A program made the position numbers and the translations under genes. Positions 1 to 5,719 of a DNA stretch of 9,159 bases are shown piece after piece; within the stretch, counting starts at the first letter, position 1, and every line of letters begins with the position of its first letter. A model generated the notes under the pieces. That model saw only the letters and a list, made by a program, of their open reading frames with translations, had not been told where the DNA came from and did not search any database. Source of the stretch: Lachnospiraceae bacterium UBA7027 (GTDB taxonomy: Bacteria; Bacillota; Clostridia; Lachnospirales; Lachnospiraceae). The stretch is taken from positions 1 through 9,159 of the forward strand of contig DLBG01000152.1 of assembly GCA_002494135.1 (NCBI GenBank). The letters are read 5' to 3'.

Positions 1-1042
1 CTGGAACGACTGCATCAACCTTTCCTGCTACTCCGATACGCCGGGTGAAAGCTTCCAGACTTACACCAACCCGAAGTTCGCTGCAGAAGGCGGCTACTCC
101 AAGATTGCAGAATCCGTTATGGTTGCTACCCTCTTCACTTACACCGGCCCGAACTATGTTGCCATCTTAAAGCATCTCGGCAAGGACGACGAGGCTGCCG
201 CAGCACAGGCTGAAATCGACAAGATGAAGAAGAACGTTATGGAATCCGCATGGGACGGTGACTGGTTCCTTCGTGCATACGATGCAAACGGCGAGAAGAT
301 GGGATCCAAAGAATGTGAAGAAGGAAAGATCTTCATCGAGCCTCAGGGCTTCGCAATCATGTCCGAAATCGGCAAGGATCAGGGTGCCGACATGAAGACC
401 CTCGCAGCCATCGACGAAAGACTTAATACGCAGTTCGGTCTCGTACTGAACAACCCTGCATTCACCAAGTACTACATTCAGTACGGTGAAATTTCCACCT
501 ATCCCGGCGGATACAAGGAGAACGCAGGAATCTTCACGCATAACAATGCATGGATTATCTGTGCCGCTGCTTACGCAGGACAGGGTGATCAGGCATTCAA
601 ATATTATTCGGAAATCGCTCCCGCATTCACCGAAGAAACTTCCGATATTCACAAGACCGAGCCTTATGTATACGGTCAGATGATCGGCGGTAAGGATGCC
701 GGTTCCGATATCGGCAGAACCGGAGATCACTTCGGTCAGGGCAAGAACTCCTGGCTTACCGGTACCGCAGCATGGAACATGGTAGCCATCTCCCAGTACA
801 TCTTAGGTGTACAGCCTGACTTTGACGGTCTTTCCATCAATCCTTCCATTCCTCATGAGTGGGACGGATTCACCGCAAAGCGTCAGTTCCGCGGTGCAAC
901 CTACAATATCACCGTTAAGAACCCGAATCACGTATGCAAGGGTGTTGCTTCTCTCGAAGTTGACGGAGCAAAGGTTGACGGATGCATCATTCCTGTCACG
1001 GAAGGCAAGAGCGAGTACAACGTTGTAGTTACTCTCGGATAA
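1..1042 (+). CDS. GH94 cellobiose phosphorylase, C-terminal part (5' end outside window)
   Basis: Cytosolic inverting phosphorylase that splits cellobiose with phosphate into glucose-1-phosphate and glucose. The open frame starts at base 2 and gives about 346 residues to the TAA at 1040-1042; the full family protein is roughly 800 residues. The first residues are W-N-D-C-I-N-L, the conserved GH94 motif whose Asp is the catalytic acid. Further signatures are THNNAW (about 537-554), EPYVYGQM (about 659-682), KNSWLTGTAAW (about 743-775) and the C-terminal beta-sandwich run SINPSIP, FRGATYNITVKNPNH. The last stretch strongly resembles clostridial cellobiose phosphorylases from memory. Between GGKDAG and GKNSW the protein carries a segment (SDIGRTGDHFGQ) that looks longer than the short HGEA-type linker I recall. 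Lysine is nearly always AAG and the codon use looks biased, as in highly expressed genes. Substrate could be another beta-glucan dimer or oligomer (GH94 is multi-specific); family is certain, cellobiose is likely. Confidence 0.9.
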   Translation, partial: WNDCINLSCYSDTPGESFQTYTNPKFAAEGGYSKIAESVMVATLFTYTGPNYVAILKHLGKDDEAAAAQAEIDKMKKNVMESAWDGDWFLRAYDANGEKMGSKECEEGKIFIEPQGFAIMSEIGKDQGADMKTLAAIDERLNTQFGLVLNNPAFTKYYIQYGEISTYPGGYKENAGIFTHNNAWIICAAAYAGQGDQAFKYYSEIAPAFTEETSDIHKTEPYVYGQMIGGKDAGSDIGRTGDHFGQGKNSWLTGTAAWNMVAISQYILGVQPDFDGLSINPSIPHEWDGFTAKRQFRGATYNITVKNPNHVCKGVASLEVDGAKVDGCIIPVTEGKSEYNVVVTLG

Positions 1043-1092
1043 TCAGAACCGGATTTTATAACAAAACAATCAAAAATCGGATAGGATTTTAT

Positions 1093-1119
1093 GGGCTGCC
1101 CGTTCGGACAGCCCTTTTT
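1093..1119 (+). terminator. Rho-independent terminator of the GH94 gene
   Basis: A GGGCTG arm (1093-1098) pairs with CAGCCC (1109-1114), with one mismatch and two more C-G pairs above it around a GTTC loop, followed directly by TTTTT (1115-1119). It lies 50 bp after the GH94 stop and before the next promoter, so it separates the two transcription units. Confidence 0.9.
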
Positions 1120-1123
1120 CATT

Positions 1124-1152
1124 TTGCAATCCGGCGCATAATTGGATATAAT
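1124..1152 (+). promoter_or_regulatory. Sigma-A-type promoter for cysK-CYTH
   Basis: A TTGCAA -35 box (1124-1129) and a perfect TATAAT -10 box (1147-1152) are separated by exactly 17 bp. The expected start of transcription near 1159 gives a 5' leader of about 50 nt before the cysK ATG. A small perfect hairpin, CCGTT-CAAA-AACGG (1163-1176), sits in that leader. It is too short to be a T-box or S-box, and no known riboswitch is visible. Confidence 0.8.
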
Positions 1153-1200
1153 GTTAAATGTGCCGTTCAAAAACGGTACCGGAATGAACAATTCATCAAA

Positions 1201-1205
1201 AGAGG
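1201..1205 (+). promoter_or_regulatory. Ribosome binding site of cysK
   Basis: AGAGG lies 6 nt before the ATG at 1212. This fixes the start, and the resulting N-terminus (MYYDNVIDLIGNTPL) agrees with the family. Confidence 0.8.
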
Positions 1206-1211
1206 TAAAAT

Positions 1212-2117
1212 ATGTACTACGATAATGTCATCGATTTAATCGGGAACACTCCATTAATTTCTCTTGAAAAATCCATGGGACTTCCCATTTATGCCAAAGC
1301 GGAGTTTTTAAACCCCGGCGGCAGCATTAAGGACCGCATCGCAAAAAATATGATTGAACAGGCAGAAAAAGACGGCCGGTTAAAACCCGGAATGACCATT
1401 ATTGAACCCACCTCCGGCAATACCGGAATCGGTCTGGCCTTCTGCGGTGTCCGCAAAGGCTACAAAGTCATCATCGTTATGCCGGAGAATATGAGCGAGG
1501 AACGCAAAAAAGTCATCCGCGCCTTCGGAGCGGAACTGGTTCTTACTCCCGCCGAACTTTCCGTAGACGGTGCCGTAAAAGAAGCGGAACGGATTGCCGC
1601 TACCGACGACAGTTACTTCGTTCCCCAGCAGTTCGTCAATCCCGCCAACCCCGCAGCACATTACAACGGAACGGCAAAGGAACTCTGTGAACAGCTCGGT
1701 AAAAAAATCGACATCTACGTTTCCGGCATCGGTTCCGGCGGAACGCTGCAGGGAATCGCAAAATACATTTTAGACAACAACAATCCGGACTGCGCAATCG
1801 TTGCGGTGGAACCCAAAGGAGTTTCCGCTCTTCTCGGTGACGAACCGGGTCTGCACCAGATTCAGGGAATCGGCGACGGCTTTGTTCCCGATGTTCTGGA
1901 CACATCCATGATTACGGACATCGTGACCGTAAGCGATGACGATGCCATCAATACCGCAAGGTCCCTTGCAAAAGAACAGGGTCTTTTGGTCGGCACCTCG
2001 TCCGGAGCCAATATCTGGGCAGCAATGCAGATGGCAAAGAAGTACGGAAACGACAAGGTAATCGCAACCGTCCTTCCGGATCGTGCCGAAAGATATTTCA
2101 GCACTTCTCTGTTTTAG
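1212..2117 (+). CDS. cysK: Cysteine synthase A (O-acetylserine sulfhydrylase)
   Basis: PLP enzyme of the cytosol that makes L-cysteine from O-acetylserine and sulfide. The 301 residues match the usual length of about 300-325. Visible motifs in order: IGNTPL (10-15); LNPGGSIKDR with Lys40 as the PLP-binding lysine; EPTSGNTG (65-72), the substrate-binding loop; QQFVNPANP (139-147); GIGSGGT (172-178), which holds the PLP phosphate; GTSSGAN (261-267); and a C-terminal PDRAERYFSTSLF. A good promoter lies upstream and the CYTH gene follows after 10 bp. The family also contains cystathionine beta-synthase-type enzymes that use O-acetylserine, and these cannot be excluded from sequence reading alone, but the N- and C-terminal motifs favour cysteine synthase. 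No cysE or sulfur-assimilation partner is next to it. Confidence 0.93.
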   Translation: MYYDNVIDLIGNTPLISLEKSMGLPIYAKAEFLNPGGSIKDRIAKNMIEQAEKDGRLKPGMTIIEPTSGNTGIGLAFCGVRKGYKVIIVMPENMSEERKKVIRAFGAELVLTPAELSVDGAVKEAERIAATDDSYFVPQQFVNPANPAAHYNGTAKELCEQLGKKIDIYVSGIGSGGTLQGIAKYILDNNNPDCAIVAVEPKGVSALLGDEPGLHQIQGIGDGFVPDVLDTSMITDIVTVSDDDAINTARSLAKEQGLLVGTSSGANIWAAMQMAKKYGNDKVIATVLPDRAERYFSTSLF

Positions 2118-2120
2118 GGG
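2116..2120 (+). promoter_or_regulatory. RBS of the CYTH gene overlapping the cysK stop
   Basis: AGGGG begins inside the cysK TAG stop (2115-2117) and lies 7 nt before the ATG at 2128. This selects ATG 2128 over an in-frame upstream ATG at 2083, and it suggests translational coupling of the two genes. Confidence 0.75.
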
Positions 2121-2127
2121 AAACGTT

Positions 2128-2580
2128 ATGGGAAAAGAAATCGAGCGCAAGTTTCTGGTAAAAGAACTGCCCTCCAATATAGATGAATATCCGTATCATG
2201 AACTGGAGCAGGGTTATCTGAATACTGCCCCCGTTGTCCGTGTGCGCAAGGAAGATGACAGCTACTACTTAACCTATAAAGGAAAGGGACTCCTCGAACG
2301 CGAAGAATACAATCTTTCGCTGACAAAGGAAGCTTACGACCACATGATTCAAAAGGCCGACGGAAACATCATTTCAAAGCGCCGCTATCTCATTCCTTTT
2401 AACGGATATACGGTTGAACTGGACGTTTTTAATAAACCTTTTCAGCCTCTGATCATTGCCGAAGTGGAATTTCCCTCCATTGATGAGGCTCTTTCCTTTC
2501 AGCCGCCCGAATGGTTCGGGGACGACGTCACAAAAGACCATACATATTCCAATTCCTATCTTTCACAAAAGAATCTGTAA
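2128..2580 (+). CDS. CYTH-domain / triphosphate tunnel metalloenzyme
   Basis: 150-residue single-domain CYTH protein. These proteins fold as a beta-barrel tunnel that binds triphosphate-containing substrates with divalent metal; short bacterial members are typically inorganic triphosphatases, and some relatives are class IV adenylate cyclases or thiamine triphosphatases. The diagnostic ExExK motif is EIERK (Glu4, Glu6, Lys8). Other expected charged tunnel residues are VRVRK (Arg38, Arg40), TYKGKG (Lys51, Lys53), EREEY (57-61), SKRRY (Lys84, Arg85, Arg86), VELDVF (Glu97, Asp99) and IAEVEF (Glu112, Glu114). The ATG at 2128 puts ExExK at the N-terminus as in the family, so the longer in-frame start at 2083, which overlaps cysK, is rejected. 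It sits 10 bp after cysK in the same transcript, with no obvious biochemical link to it. Triphosphatase is the best guess for the activity; the substrate is not proven by sequence. Confidence 0.88.
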   Translation: MGKEIERKFLVKELPSNIDEYPYHELEQGYLNTAPVVRVRKEDDSYYLTYKGKGLLEREEYNLSLTKEAYDHMIQKADGNIISKRRYLIPFNGYTVELDVFNKPFQPLIIAEVEFPSIDEALSFQPPEWFGDDVTKDHTYSNSYLSQKNL

Positions 2581-2584
2581 AGAA

Positions 2585-2611
2585 AAACGGAAGGCTTACA
2601 GCCTTCCGTAT
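2585..2611 (+). repeat. Left copy of 27-bp direct repeat flanking the IS; also a hairpin
   Basis: Perfect 27-bp direct repeat of 4226-4252, interpreted as the target-site duplication. It contains a 9-bp perfect stem, ACGGAAGGC (2587-2595) with GCCTTCCGT (2601-2609), and a TTACA loop. It begins 4 bp after the CYTH stop codon. On the minus strand the stem is followed by TTTTTCT, so this copy can terminate minus-strand transcripts leaving the IS. On the plus strand the T-tract is now missing because the IS begins at 2612. Confidence 0.88.
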
Positions 2612-2626
2612 CAGAGTGAAGACAAA
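2612..2626 (+). repeat. Left terminal inverted repeat of the IS
   Basis: CAGAGTGAAGACAAA. It matches the reverse complement of 4211-4225 (CAGACTGCAGACAAA) at 13 of 15 positions, with mismatches at positions 5 and 8. Confidence 0.88.
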
Positions 2627-2627
2627 G

Positions 2628-2651
2628 TCCACGGATTTTCCGTGGATTTTT
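2628..2651 (+). terminator. Intrinsic terminator inside the left IS end
   Basis: Perfect 7-bp stem TCCACGG (2628-2634) with CCGTGGA (2640-2646), ATTTT loop, followed by TTTTT (2647-2651). It points along the plus strand, so it would stop transcripts coming from cysK-CYTH before they enter the transposase gene, and it can also serve as the CYTH terminator now that the original one has lost its T-tract. Confidence 0.78.
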
Positions 2652-2692
2652 CTTTTGGAATTGCTTAAAACCCGCGTAAATAGGCACTTTTG

Positions 2693-2701
2693 TGGTATAA
2701 T
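2693..2701 (+). promoter_or_regulatory. Extended -10 promoter of the transposase
   Basis: TGGTATAAT is an extended -10 element (TGn plus perfect TATAAT at 2696-2701), about 22 bp before the transposase ATG. No convincing -35 box lies 16-18 bp upstream, which is tolerated for extended -10 promoters. Its position downstream of the IS terminal hairpin gives the element its own transcription start. Confidence 0.6.
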
Positions 2702-2709
2702 AGAGTCAT

Positions 2710-2715
2710 GGAGGG
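2710..2715 (+). promoter_or_regulatory. Ribosome binding site of the transposase
   Basis: GGAGGG lies 8 nt before the ATG at 2724, which selects this ATG over the very long in-frame upstream extension that would run back into the CYTH gene. Confidence 0.75.
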
Positions 2716-2723
2716 CATTGCTT

Positions 2724-4160
2724 ATGATGACTCAGAATACTGACAAGAACAGAAGTCAGCTTCAGATGTTTTGTACAGACGAATTGGTTCCTCAAGATCA
2801 TCTGCTTCGTCTTATAGATGAAGCAATTGACTGGACTTTCATTTACGATCTTGTAGAAGAAAAGTATTGTCCGGATAACGGCCGTCCGAGTATGGATCCG
2901 GTAACACTTATTAAAATACCTTTTATTCAATACCTTTACGGTATACGTTCTATGCGACAGACAATGAAAGAAATAGAAGTAAATGTCGCTTTTCGCTGGT
3001 TCCTCGGTATTGGTCTTACCGACAGAGTTCCCCACTTTACCACCTTTGGAAAAAACTATACAAGAAGATTTAAAGATACGGATCTGTTTGAACAGATTTT
3101 TGCACGTATTCTTGAGGAATGCTATAAGTTAAATCTTGTTGATCCCAAAGAGATATTTATTGATTCCACTCATGTGAAAGCATGTGCAAACAATAAAAAG
3201 ATGGAGAAACAATTCGCTAAAGAAGAAGCCCTTTTTTATGAAGAGTTGTTGAAGAAAGAGATAAACGAAGACCGTGAACTTCATGGCAAGAAACCTCTTA
3301 AAGATAAAGATGATGACGATGACGATGATAATAACAAAGGCGGAGCATCAGGCGGAAAGGAAATAAAGGTAAGTACAACAGATCCCGAAAGCGGATGGTT
3401 TCATAAAGGAGAACATAAACAGGTATTCGCATACGCAATAGAAACCGCCTGCGATAAATACGGATGGATTTTAGGATATACAGTTCATCCAGGTAATGAA
3501 CATGACAGCAGAACATTTCCTGCCATCTATGAAAAGATACGAAATCTTGATTGTAAAACAATCATTGCAGATGCAGGATATAAAACACCGGCGATAGCCA
3601 AAACAATCATAGATGATGGTAAGACACCTCTCTTCCCGTATAAAAGACCAATAACTAAAGAAGGGTTCTTTAAAAAATATGAATACGTTTATGATGAATA
3701 CTATGATTGCTATATATGCCCCAATGATGAAATCCTAAAATATACAACAACTAACAAGGAAGGTTATAAAGAGTATAAAAGCTGCGCGGAAATCTGTGAG
3801 AAATGTCCTTATCTTAATCAATGTACGGAATCAAAGAATCATGTCAAAGTAGTCACAAGACATGTCTGGGAAGAATACATGGAAATGGCAGAAGATATTC
3901 GCTATACAGAGGGAATGAAGGAACTTTATTCCAAGCGAAAAGAAACAATTGAAAGGTTGTTTGGAACTGCTAAAGAAGCACATGGATTCAGATACACACA
4001 GATGATAGGAAAAGCCCGAATGGAAATGAAAGTCGGGCTCACATTTGCGTGCATGAATCTTAAAAAAATGGCAAGAATTAAGAAAAGATTGGGGCTAATA
4101 GGCGCCCATATATCGCACTTTTTTGACTTTTCGCGATTGATAGTCATCAAAATCGCATAA
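2724..4160 (+). CDS. IS1182-type DDE transposase
   Basis: 478-residue transposase, the only gene of the insertion sequence. The N-terminal part (about 1-110) has the family's HLLRLIDEAIDW, RPSMDPVTLIK and GIRSMRQT blocks, a presumed DNA-binding region. The RNase H-like catalytic core shows Asp147 in FIDSTHVKA, Asp283 in IIADAGYKT and Glu410 in KETIERLFGTAKE, with Lys seven residues after the Glu, consistent with a DDE active site. A hydrophilic insertion around 170-220 contains seven consecutive aspartates (196-202). A second insertion carries six cysteines (329, 332, 354, 358, 361, 367) spaced like a metal-binding knuckle. The start at 2724 is chosen from GGAGGG 8 nt upstream; ATG 2727 is possible but less well spaced. 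The gene is full length with no frameshift. A- and T-ending codons dominate, unlike the neighbouring genes, which fits horizontal arrival. Confidence 0.93.
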   Translation: MMTQNTDKNRSQLQMFCTDELVPQDHLLRLIDEAIDWTFIYDLVEEKYCPDNGRPSMDPVTLIKIPFIQYLYGIRSMRQTMKEIEVNVAFRWFLGIGLTDRVPHFTTFGKNYTRRFKDTDLFEQIFARILEECYKLNLVDPKEIFIDSTHVKACANNKKMEKQFAKEEALFYEELLKKEINEDRELHGKKPLKDKDDDDDDDNNKGGASGGKEIKVSTTDPESGWFHKGEHKQVFAYAIETACDKYGWILGYTVHPGNEHDSRTFPAIYEKIRNLDCKTIIADAGYKTPAIAKTIIDDGKTPLFPYKRPITKEGFFKKYEYVYDEYYDCYICPNDEILKYTTTNKEGYKEYKSCAEICEKCPYLNQCTESKNHVKVVTRHVWEEYMEMAEDIRYTEGMKELYSKRKETIERLFGTAKEAHGFRYTQMIGKARMEMKVGLTFACMNLKKMARIKKRLGLIGAHISHFFDFSRLIVIKIA

Positions 4161-4174
4161 AATCTCAAAAAATG

Positions 4175-4212
4175 AACCCCTCTTCAAAAACATCTCGTTT
4201 TGAAGAGGGGTT
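4175..4212 (-). terminator. Long hairpin terminator inside the right IS end
   Basis: Perfect 15-bp stem, 4175-4189 with 4198-4212 (core CCCCTCTTC/GAAGAGGGG), and an 8-nt loop. On the minus strand the stem is followed after two bases by TTTTTT (4167-4172 on the plus strand are A), so it would stop malQ transcripts entering the IS from the right. On the plus strand only TTT follows, so termination of the transposase transcript there would be weaker. Its last two bases overlap the right TIR. Confidence 0.78.
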
Positions 4213-4225
4213 TGTCTGCAGTCTG
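4211..4225 (-). repeat. Right terminal inverted repeat of the IS
   Basis: TTTGTCTGCAGTCTG on the plus strand, the inverted partner of 2612-2626 with 13 of 15 matches. Confidence 0.88.
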
Positions 4226-4252
4226 AAACGGAAGGCTTACAGCCTTCCGTAT
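4226..4252 (+). repeat. Right copy of 27-bp direct repeat; hairpin overlapping the malQ 3' end
   Basis: Identical to 2585-2611. Its stem (4228-4236 with 4242-4250) spans the end of malQ: the TAA stop of malQ (complement of 4237-4239) lies in the TTACA loop and the last codons (I-Y-G-R-L) lie in one arm. On the plus strand the stem is followed by ATATTTTT, so this copy can terminate transposase transcripts leaving the IS before they run antisense into malQ. On the minus strand the T-tract has been lost to the IS insertion. Confidence 0.88.
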
Positions 4253-5709
4253 ATTTTTGTCATTTGATATAAATTATCGGCAAGTTCTTTCGAAAGCGCA
4301 TCGGCTTTCATTCTCCACATCCAGTTGATTCCCATGGTGGACGGCGTATTCATTCTTGCCTCGTTTCCGTATCCCAAAAGGTCCTGCATCGGAACCACCG
4401 CCGTATCCGCTACCGAGGCAAAGGCCAGACGAATCATTTCCGTGTGAAGATTCTTTGCTGATTTCACATTCAGAAACTCTTTGATGCGTTTTCTGTCGGC
4501 CGGTTTCATCGATGCATACCAGCCCTGAACGGTTTCGTTGTCATGGGTACCCGTATAAACCACACAGTTGGATGAATAATTGTACGGAAGGTACTCATTC
4601 TCGGCATTTCCGTCAAAGGCAAACTCCAGAATCTTCATTCCCGGGTAGCCGCATTTTTTCATAAGTTTATACACCGAAGGAGTTAAAAATCCCAGATCTT
4701 CCGCAATGATTCTTAAATCTCCGAGTTCGGTGCGCACCGTCCGAAACAGATCAAAGCCGGGTCCTTTCACCCAGTGGCCGAATTCCGCGGTCGGGTCTTT
4801 GTAAGGTATGCTGTAGTATGAATCGAACCCGCGGAAGTGGTCTACGCGGACCACGTCGTATAAACGGAAACAGTGACGGATTCTCTGAATCCACCACGCA
4901 TAACCGGTAGATTTATGATAATCCCAGTCATACAAAGGATTCCCCCACAGCTGTCCGGTTACCGCAAACATATCGGGCGGGCATCCCGCCACCGCAGTCG
5001 GATAGAAATCTTTTGAAAGCTGAAAGAGTTTCGGATTCGCCCAGGTGTCAGCACTGTCCGCCGCCACATAAATCGGGATGTCACCGATGATTTCAATGCC
5101 GGCTTCGTTTGCATATTTCTTTAATTTTCCCCACTGGCTGAAAAAGAGATACTGCAGGAAAGAATAATAAAGGACTTCATCGGAAAGGCGTTTTTTTGCT
5201 TCCTTTACGGCAGAAGGCTTTCTGGTACGTAAATCCGCGTCCCATTCAAGAAAGCTTGCGCCGCCCTCTTCTTCCTTACATGCCATGTAAAGAGCATAAT
5301 CATCCAGCCATTCCTTTTCGTTTCGGCAGAAACGTATAAACTCTTTATCCGCCGTATTAAACCGACGGAAGGCTTTCTTTAAAAGCGGCATTTTACCAAA
5401 ATAAATTTTCTCATAATTAACGCTGCCGTCTCCGTCTTTTAAATCGGCTCTGTCACATTCCTTTTTGGTCAGAAGTCCGAGTTTGATAAGCTCTTCCAAA
5501 TCAATATAATAAGGATTGCCCGCAAAAGTGGAGAAGGACTGGTACGGAGAATCTCCGAATCCCGTGGGACCCAGAGGAAGAATCTGCCAATAATGCTGAC
5601 CTGCTGCCACTAAAAAATCCACGAAATCATATGCTTCTTTTCCGAAACATCCGATTCCGTATTTTCCGGGCAGGCTGCTGATTGCCAGTAATACTCCGCT
5701 CTTACGCAT
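4237..5709 (-). CDS. malQ: 4-alpha-glucanotransferase (amylomaltase)
   Basis: Cytosolic GH77 enzyme that transfers alpha-1,4-glucan segments between maltodextrins and releases glucose, producing longer chains that phosphorylase can attack. The length of 490 residues is normal for the ~500-residue bacterial type. The N-terminus (RKSGVLLAISSLPGKYGIGCFG) and the block QILPLGPTGFGDSPYQ (42-57) are family hallmarks. The catalytic triad is visible: Asp290 in VVRVDHFRGF (nucleophile), Glu337 in IIAEDLG (acid/base) and Asp390 in YTGTHDNET (transition-state stabiliser). The 250s loop GCPPDMFAVTGQLWGNPLY is also present. AGGAG 5 nt upstream fixes the start at 5709; that site overlaps the stop codon of the lipoprotein gene 8 bp upstream. 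It is the last gene of the glgP-lipoprotein-malQ unit. Its final codons and stop lie inside the 27-bp repeat flanking the IS, yet the C-terminus (KIYGRL) looks native. Confidence 0.96.
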   Translation of the reverse strand: MRKSGVLLAISSLPGKYGIGCFGKEAYDFVDFLVAAGQHYWQILPLGPTGFGDSPYQSFSTFAGNPYYIDLEELIKLGLLTKKECDRADLKDGDGSVNYEKIYFGKMPLLKKAFRRFNTADKEFIRFCRNEKEWLDDYALYMACKEEEGGASFLEWDADLRTRKPSAVKEAKKRLSDEVLYYSFLQYLFFSQWGKLKKYANEAGIEIIGDIPIYVAADSADTWANPKLFQLSKDFYPTAVAGCPPDMFAVTGQLWGNPLYDWDYHKSTGYAWWIQRIRHCFRLYDVVRVDHFRGFDSYYSIPYKDPTAEFGHWVKGPGFDLFRTVRTELGDLRIIAEDLGFLTPSVYKLMKKCGYPGMKILEFAFDGNAENEYLPYNYSSNCVVYTGTHDNETVQGWYASMKPADRKRIKEFLNVKSAKNLHTEMIRLAFASVADTAVVPMQDLLGYGNEARMNTPSTMGINWMWRMKADALSKELADNLYQMTKIYGRL

Positions 5710-5712
5710 ACA

Positions 5713-5719
5713 CTCTCCT
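5713..5719 (-). promoter_or_regulatory. RBS of malQ overlapping the upstream stop codon
   Basis: On the minus strand the junction reads TAGGAGAGTGTATG. The TAG stop of the lipoprotein gene (5718-5720) shares bases with AGGAG (5715-5719), which sits 5 nt before the malQ ATG. This implies translational coupling of the two genes. Confidence 0.8.

Larger units (their letters stand above)
2612..4225 (+). mobile_element. IS1182-type insertion sequence, complete
   Basis: 1614-bp element with one intact transposase gene (2724-4160), terminal inverted repeats of 15 bp (13 of 15 identical) and a perfect 27-bp direct repeat immediately outside both ends. The ends are defined by the point where the direct repeats stop matching, and they coincide exactly with CAGA...TCTG termini, so the boundaries are well supported. 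The element looks richer in A+T than the flanking genes and has a different codon use. Perfect TIR placement, perfect flanking repeat and an unbroken transposase suggest a recent insertion that may still be mobile. It sits between the convergent CYTH gene and malQ and breaks neither reading frame. Each end carries a subterminal hairpin that can act as a terminator. The family name rests on transposase resemblance from memory; no database search was done. Confidence 0.92.

Noticed and set aside
167..730. 187-codon minus-strand open frame opposite the GH94 gene
   Set aside because: Antisense shadow produced by the biased codon use of the GH94 gene; no recognisable motif or start signal.
1135..1160. 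Possible CymR-like or other cysteine-regulator operator around ATTGGATATAAT near the cysK -10
   Set aside because: Only a short partial resemblance to ATTGGAATT-type sites; the TATAAT promoter box explains most of it.
1163..1176. Small hairpin in the cysK leader as a riboswitch or T-box
   Set aside because: A 5-bp stem in a leader of about 50 nt is too small, and no T-box or S-box conserved blocks are present.
2083..2127. Upstream in-frame ATG of the CYTH gene
   Set aside because: It lies inside cysK, and would push the N-terminal ExExK motif 15 residues inward; ATG 2128 has AGGGG 7 nt away.
2511..2723. Extension of the transposase to an upstream ATG at 2511
   Set aside because: It overlaps the CYTH gene in another frame, crosses the IS boundary, and lacks a ribosome binding site; GGAGGG before 2724 explains the real start.
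4133..4156. GCGATT...AATCGC inverted repeat at the 3' end of the transposase gene
   Set aside because: Six base pairs inside coding sequence, with no T-tract; the much stronger stem at 4175-4212 accounts for termination.
2585..4252. Reading the palindromic 27-bp sequences as the IS's own inverted repeats
   Set aside because: Because the unit is palindromic it looks inverted, but the right copy encodes the native malQ C-terminus and stop, and true TIRs (CAGA...TCTG) begin exactly inside the repeats.
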